Shown here: in pieces, positions 7,124-10,445 of the stretch
Position numbering within the stretch: the first letter of the stretch is position 1
How the letters are laid out: each line of letters opens with the position of its first letter
NCBI GenBank assembly: GCA_003646355.1
Contig: QNFO01000020.1
Span: 1-10,445, forward strand
Direction: 5' to 3'
Length of the DNA stretch: 10,445 bases
DNA from: Gammaproteobacteria bacterium
Lineage (GTDB): Bacteria; Pseudomonadota; Gammaproteobacteria; Pseudomonadales; Porticoccaceae
Notes under the pieces: generated by a model
Databases searched by the model: none
The model's input: the letters and a program-made list of their open reading frames with translations, nothing else
Told to the model about the DNA's origin: nothing
Position numbers and translations under genes: made by a program

Positions 7124-9556
7124 ATGCTAAAAAATAAAATCACAGCATGGGTTCAAAGTAAGCTTTTTTCCAACCGTATTTTAATTTTATCAGCCTTTTG
7201 TCTGGTCACTCTTTTTATGGGTTATCACGCATCATCGTTGCGGATGGAGGCCGGGTTTGAAAAATTACTGCCGTTAAAACATGGTTACCTGCAAACTCTG
7301 ATTAAGTATAGAGAGGAGTTTGGCAGTGGTAATCAGCTTATTATTGCCTTGACTCAAGATGAAGGTGATATTTTTAATCCTGAATTCTTTGAGGCATTAA
7401 AAGCTGCAAATGAAGAGGTGTTCTTTTTGCAGGGTGTGGCTCGACACACGGTCACGTCAATTTTAACGCCAAACGTTCGCTACATCGAGCTGGTTGAAGA
7501 CGGCTTCGCAGGTGGCAATGTTGTCCCTGCCGAATTCCGTCCCACTGATGAGTGGTGGCCTGTTTTACGTAATAATATTATCAAGTCTGGGCGGCTTGGT
7601 AGCCTGGTTGCTAATGACTTTTCCAGTGCCTTGATTCGTGTTGAGTTGCTCGACATGGATCCCTCTACGAGAGAGCCACTGGACTATCAAAAAGTCGCGA
7701 ATGACCTGGAAGTAAAAATTCGCGATGTTATTGAAACCGACAAGATTAGCGTGCGAATTATTGGTTTCGCTAAATCGACGGGTGATATCGCTGATGGTGC
7801 CAGAGTGGTTATGCTGTTTTTTGGTGTAACGTTTATTTTTACCGGTTTATTTCTTTACGTTTATACCGGCTCTGTTAAAGCCACTGTATTACCATTGCTG
7901 AGCGGCCTGGTCGCAGTGGTATGGCAAATGGGCTTGCTGCCTTTGATGGGCTTTAGCCTTGACCCCATGAGTATTCTGGTACCTTTCCTCGTCTTTTCAA
8001 TTGCTGTTAGCCATGGCATTCAGAAAATTAATGCCTGGCTTTGGCAGACTATGTACGGTGGTGTAGAAGACGACTGGGGGAACCCGGTCGATCCTCCCCC
8101 CGAAAAAGCCGTTGGTGTTACCGGTATGGTTGCTGCCCAGCGAGCTTTTCATGCGCTTTTCATTCCGGGCATTATTGCGCTGATAAGTGACACGGTTGGT
8201 TTCTTAACAGTGTTATTGATCGACATTGGTATTATTCAAGAAATGGCGATTGCGGCTACTTTAGGTGTGGCCTCGATTATCTTTACCAACATGGTGCTGT
8301 TACCTATTCTTCTGTCTTACATTAATCCGAGTAATCTTGAAAAGCTTCGCAATAAGCATCAGCGTGGTGAAATTCGGCGCGACAAAATGTGGCGGATGCT
8401 TGGCAAGCTAACGCACACGAAACCTTCGATTATTGTCATTGTTATATGTGTCGCTTTGACAGTGTGGGGAGCTATTGCTAATAACGATTTGAAGATCGGT
8501 GATTCTCAAACGGGTATACCCGAGTTACGGGAAGACGCACGTTATAATGTGGATAGTCGCGTTATCACCGAGCGGTTTTCAGTGGGTGTCGATAAACTCA
8601 GCCTGGTGATCGAATCCCAAGATAATGCCTGTGTCGATTTTGATGTGATGAATGAAATTGACCGCTTTGCCTGGCATGTGCGCAACTTGCCGGGAGTGAA
8701 ATCGGTGAGGTCTTTGGTCGACAACATGAAGGTTATTTTAACGGCGAATAATGAGGGTAGCCCCCGTTGGTTCGCCCTGTCGCGCAACCCCAGTACGATG
8801 TCATCCTCCCTTTATCATATGGGTGCTGGTGGTGATGAATTTATGGATGCTGCCTGTAAAGCCATGCCCATTAATATATTTACGATGGATCACAAGGCCG
8901 AGACAATTAACAGCATCATTAAAGGTATTGGTGACTTTGAATCTACTTTGCCCCTGGAAAGGTTCAATCCTCTTTTGGCAACAGGTAACGTCGGTATTAT
9001 TGCGGCAACGAATGATGCTGTTAAAGACGCACAACTGCCCATCATGTTTTGGGAATTCTCGGCTATTATTGCCTTGACAATTCTTACCTTTAGATCCATC
9101 GGTGGCATGCTTTGTATTGTTCTACCGCTAACCATGGTGTCGATACTGTGTTATGCATTAATGGCGATTCTGGGTATCGGGCTTAAAGTGAATACCTTGC
9201 CTGTTGTTGCCCTGGGTGTAGGTGTGGGTGTTGACTATGCGGTGTATATCTACAGTAAGCTCGGCCACTATATTGAGGAGGGCGAATCTATTGAGGACGC
9301 CTTTATTCACGCCATGCACACGACCGGGCGGCCAGTCATTTTTACCGGCGTTGTTCTTGGTGTTGGTGTCGGCGCCTGGATTTTTGCGCCCCTTAAGTTC
9401 CAGGCCGATATGGGTATTATGTTGACCTTCATGTTCGTGATTAATATGTTGGCGGCAATTGTCGTAATGCCTGCGTTGGCTCGCTGGGTGCTGGTGCCGA
9501 AATATAAGGCTGCCCAGGCTGCTTTGGCCAATGGCGGTGCTTCTCAAGCCCATTAA
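7124..9556 (+). CDS. MMPL/RND superfamily inner-membrane transporter
   Basis: This is an 810-residue protein; ATG at 7124 has AGG about 8 bases upstream. It shows the duplicated RND layout: TM1 (about 18-38), a first periplasmic domain (40-225), a TM cluster (about 228-400), a cytosolic link, TM7 (about 434-453), a second periplasmic domain (455-638) and a final TM cluster (639-792). The second half has the motif GVGVGVDYAVYIYSKL with Asp704, the position used for proton coupling in RND proteins. The matching place in the first half reads VFSIAVSHGIQKINAW, with His297 and no Asp. Cys503 and Cys578 lie in the second periplasmic domain and could form a disulfide. The length and lack of an HAE1-like docking domain point to the MMPL group (PF03176) of lipid or hydrophobic-compound transporters, not a drug pump with a membrane-fusion partner. 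It is the last gene of its unit, with a terminator 15 bases downstream. Substrate and direction are unknown. Confidence 0.93.
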   Translation: MLKNKITAWVQSKLFSNRILILSAFCLVTLFMGYHASSLRMEAGFEKLLPLKHGYLQTLIKYREEFGSGNQLIIALTQDEGDIFNPEFFEALKAANEEVFFLQGVARHTVTSILTPNVRYIELVEDGFAGGNVVPAEFRPTDEWWPVLRNNIIKSGRLGSLVANDFSSALIRVELLDMDPSTREPLDYQKVANDLEVKIRDVIETDKISVRIIGFAKSTGDIADGARVVMLFFGVTFIFTGLFLYVYTGSVKATVLPLLSGLVAVVWQMGLLPLMGFSLDPMSILVPFLVFSIAVSHGIQKINAWLWQTMYGGVEDDWGNPVDPPPEKAVGVTGMVAAQRAFHALFIPGIIALISDTVGFLTVLLIDIGIIQEMAIAATLGVASIIFTNMVLLPILLSYINPSNLEKLRNKHQRGEIRRDKMWRMLGKLTHTKPSIIVIVICVALTVWGAIANNDLKIGDSQTGIPELREDARYNVDSRVITERFSVGVDKLSLVIESQDNACVDFDVMNEIDRFAWHVRNLPGVKSVRSLVDNMKVILTANNEGSPRWFALSRNPSTMSSSLYHMGAGGDEFMDAACKAMPINIFTMDHKAETINSIIKGIGDFESTLPLERFNPLLATGNVGIIAATNDAVKDAQLPIMFWEFSAIIALTILTFRSIGGMLCIVLPLTMVSILCYALMAILGIGLKVNTLPVVALGVGVGVDYAVYIYSKLGHYIEEGESIEDAFIHAMHTTGRPVIFTGVVLGVGVGAWIFAPLKFQADMGIMLTFMFVINMLAAIVVMPALARWVLVPKYKAAQAALANGGASQAH

Positions 9557-9571
9557 CCATTAGCTAAGTAG

Positions 9572-9603
9572 AAAAAGGCCCGCCATGTTTGCGGGCCTTT
9601 TTT
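9572..9603 (+). terminator. Intrinsic terminator after the RND gene, likely bidirectional
   Basis: GGCCCGC (9577-9583) pairs with GCGGGCC (9591-9597) around a seven-base loop. Five A precede the stem and six T follow. Read on the minus strand it again ends in a T-run, so it could also stop transcripts coming from tRNA-Arg. The 184 bases between it and the tRNA hold no credible gene. Confidence 0.9.
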
Positions 9604-9747
9604 GTGGGCGTTGATTTGTACAGTTTTGATTCTGGCCTGGTTTTTTGCGTTCTGGAAAATGTACGGGGATGAATGCAGACTCAAACTATTATCAATGAGG
9701 GCCTGTAAAAATAGAGGTGAAGCTTGGGATAGGGGTAGGTGCTGTAA

Positions 9748-9795
9748 CAGAAAGGTGGCGTGGCAGAAAGACGGTGTAGCAGAAAGATGGTGCCC
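9748..9795. repeat. Three 16-bp tandem repeats running into the tRNA-Arg 3' end
   Basis: Three adjacent units, each beginning CAGAAAG, are seen: CAGAAAGGTGGCGTGG (9748-9763), CAGAAAGACGGTGTAG (9764-9779) and CAGAAAGATGGTGCCC (9780-9795). The last eight bases of the third unit are the end of the tRNA gene (CCA, discriminator and acceptor bases on the minus strand). On the tRNA strand the trailer therefore repeats YCTTTCTG every 16 bases. Confidence 0.75.
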
Positions 9796-9864
9796 CCGGA
9801 GAGATTCGAACTCCCGACCAATCGGTTCGAAGCCGATTACTCTATCCAGCTGAGCTACGGAGGC
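9788..9864 (-). tRNA. tRNA-Arg, anticodon UCG (TCG in DNA)
   Basis: Read on the minus strand the 77-nt gene folds as a standard tRNA. The acceptor is GCCTCCG with CGGGGGC (one G-U pair), the D arm GCTCAGCTGGATAGAGT, the anticodon stem ATCGG/CCGAT with loop CTTCGAA, and the T arm GGGAG-TTCGAAT-CTCTC. The discriminator is A and CCA is encoded. The anticodon TCG is at 9828-9830; it reads CGA (and CGG by wobble). It lies downstream of the crotonase gene on the same strand, and no clear terminator separates them. Confidence 0.97.
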
Positions 9865-9879
9865 ATAGGCGGATCTAAA

Positions 9880-9895
9880 CCCGCCAATTGGCGGG
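9880..9895. repeat. Perfect 16-bp palindrome upstream of tRNA-Arg
   Basis: CCCGCCAATTGGCGGG is fully self-complementary. It sits 16-31 bases before the tRNA 5' end, at or just after the predicted transcription start. It may be a protein-binding dyad or a leader hairpin (CCCGCC/GGCGGG with an AATT loop) near the RNase P cleavage site. Confidence 0.6.
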
Positions 9896-9900
9896 CCGCT

Positions 9901-9906
9901 ATTGTG
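9901..9906 (-). promoter_or_regulatory. Candidate -10 element of the tRNA-Arg promoter
   Basis: On the minus strand TGG-CACAAT is an extended -10 with four of six consensus bases. It is followed by a very G+C-rich stretch (AGCGGCCCGCC), the kind of discriminator typical of stringently controlled stable-RNA promoters. No good -35 is seen 16-18 bases upstream, so the call is tentative. A small dyad, TGCCA-AAGC-TGGCA (9905-9918), overlaps it. Confidence 0.35.
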
Positions 9907-10014
9907 CCAGCTTTGGCAGGTAAAAATCTATCGGATTTTACTGCGTGCCGAAAAATGCTCGCTGTATTTAAAGCCTGAGCTACTTCAAAAATTAATAGCC
10001 TGTACTTAAGACGC

Positions 10015-10445
10015 TTACTTACCTTGCCACTGTGGCTTGCGCTTTTCTGCAAAAGCCGCTGGCCCCTCTTCAAAATCAGCGCTATTCATCAGCTCTTTAA
10101 CAGAGGGCAGAGCGCGTGAGTCTTTGATTGCGCCTTCAAGGTCGAGCTGATCCAGCCCCTGCATAACCACATTTTTACTGGTGCGGATTGATATGGGGGA
10201 GCACTGCAATATCATCTCTGCCCAGCGCCGTGCTTCGTCCATTAGCTCTGCCTGGGGGACCACTGCATTGACATAGCCCAGGGCCATGCCCTCTTCGGCA
10301 CCGACATGGCGGCCGGTAAGTATCATGCCCATCGCGGGTTTTAGGCCAATTTGGCGTGGTAGGCGTTGCAAGCCCCCAGCCAGTGCGGCGAGGCCTACTC
10401 TGGGTTCTGGCAGCGCAAACTTGGCGTTGTCAGCGGCGATAATTA
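10015..10445 (-). CDS. Enoyl-CoA hydratase/isomerase (crotonase) family, C-terminal part (5' end outside window)
   Basis: The minus-strand frame is open to the right edge, giving 142 visible residues; the TTG at 10371 is internal. A crotonase has about 260 residues, so the first ~115 are missing, including the CoA-binding loop and the first catalytic Glu region. The visible start reads DNAKFALPEPRVGLAALAGG and then QRLPRQIG. In the family alignment the Glu of LPEP corresponds to the second catalytic Glu of enoyl-CoA hydratase (Glu164 in the rat enzyme). MILTGRHVGAEEGMALGYVN and VVP follow, then the typical C-terminus ending in AFAEKRKPQWQGK. Family role: hydration or isomerisation of enoyl-CoA thioesters in beta-oxidation and related ring- or side-chain degradation, in the cytosol. 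The exact substrate cannot be read. No clear terminator is seen before tRNA-Arg 150 bases downstream on the same strand. Confidence 0.93.
   Translation of the reverse strand, partial: IIAADNAKFALPEPRVGLAALAGGLQRLPRQIGLKPAMGMILTGRHVGAEEGMALGYVNAVVPQAELMDEARRWAEMILQCSPISIRTSKNVVMQGLDQLDLEGAIKDSRALPSVKELMNSADFEEGPAAFAEKRKPQWQGK

Noticed and set aside
9602..9853. 83-residue frame with a hydrophobic start (VLILAWFFAFW) that could be a small membrane protein
   Set aside because: It starts with GTG inside the terminator T-run, has no ribosome binding site, turns basic and Cys-rich, and runs through the tandem repeats and into the antisense strand of the tRNA.
9748..9864. Integration (att) site of a genomic island at the tRNA-Arg 3' end
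   Set aside because: The repeats are 16 bp, imperfect and tandem, and no integrase or phage gene is near; they do not look like attL/attR flanks.
9919..9942. A+T-rich inverted repeat as a terminator of the crotonase gene
   Set aside because: The stem is about seven A-T-dominated pairs with a bulge and is too weak to call an intrinsic terminator.
9760..9978. Open frame reading PPERFELPTNRFEAD and so on
   Set aside because: It is the plus-strand translation of the tRNA-Arg gene, a well-known false protein; the tRNA fold explains the sequence fully.

Overview
The window looks like a chromosomal segment of a Gram-negative, probably gammaproteobacterial, bacterium. The grounds are an outer-membrane beta-barrel protein ending in phenylalanine, several Sec signal peptides, a CCA-encoding tRNA-Arg(UCG), and gene families (DUF1302, DUF1329, YCF48-like, MMPL/RND) that in my recollection sit together in Proteobacteria living on lipids, steroids, terpenes or hydrocarbons. 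I cannot fix the genus from sequence alone. No mobile element, CRISPR array or phage gene is visible.

Layout. (1) Positions 3-1979 (+) hold the C-terminal half of a fused HyuA-HyuB protein, most likely an ATP-dependent 5-oxoprolinase; its N-terminal part lies outside the window. (2) Positions 1980-2262 are non-coding and carry a sigma70-like promoter candidate set among several short dyads. (3) Positions 2263-5673 (+) hold a DUF1302 outer-membrane barrel gene and a DUF1329 periplasmic protein gene, separated by a 15-bp hairpin with a UUCG loop and no T-tract; a strong intrinsic terminator follows at 5693-5727. (4) Positions 5961-9556 (+) form a second unit, a secreted YCF48-like beta-propeller followed by an 810-residue MMPL/RND inner-membrane transporter, closed by a terminator at 9572-9603 that could work in both directions. 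(5) On the minus strand are tRNA-Arg(UCG) at 9788-9864, with three 16-bp tandem repeats running into its 3' end, and the C-terminal half of an enoyl-CoA hydratase/isomerase at 10015-10445.

The centre of interest is the four-gene block at 2263-9556. It encodes one part for each envelope layer: an inner-membrane proton-driven pump (RND), two exported periplasmic proteins (YCF48 propeller and DUF1329) and an outer-membrane barrel (DUF1302). I infer a trans-envelope system for a hydrophobic substrate; substrate and direction are not readable from the sequence. The four genes appear to be split into two transcription units by the terminator at 5693-5727. In both units the leading gene appears to start with TTG inside the same 11-base string, each with a better Shine-Dalgarno match than the upstream GTG alternative. 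The neighbouring crotonase fits an acyl-CoA-degrading lifestyle, but it is on the other strand and is not evidently part of the system.
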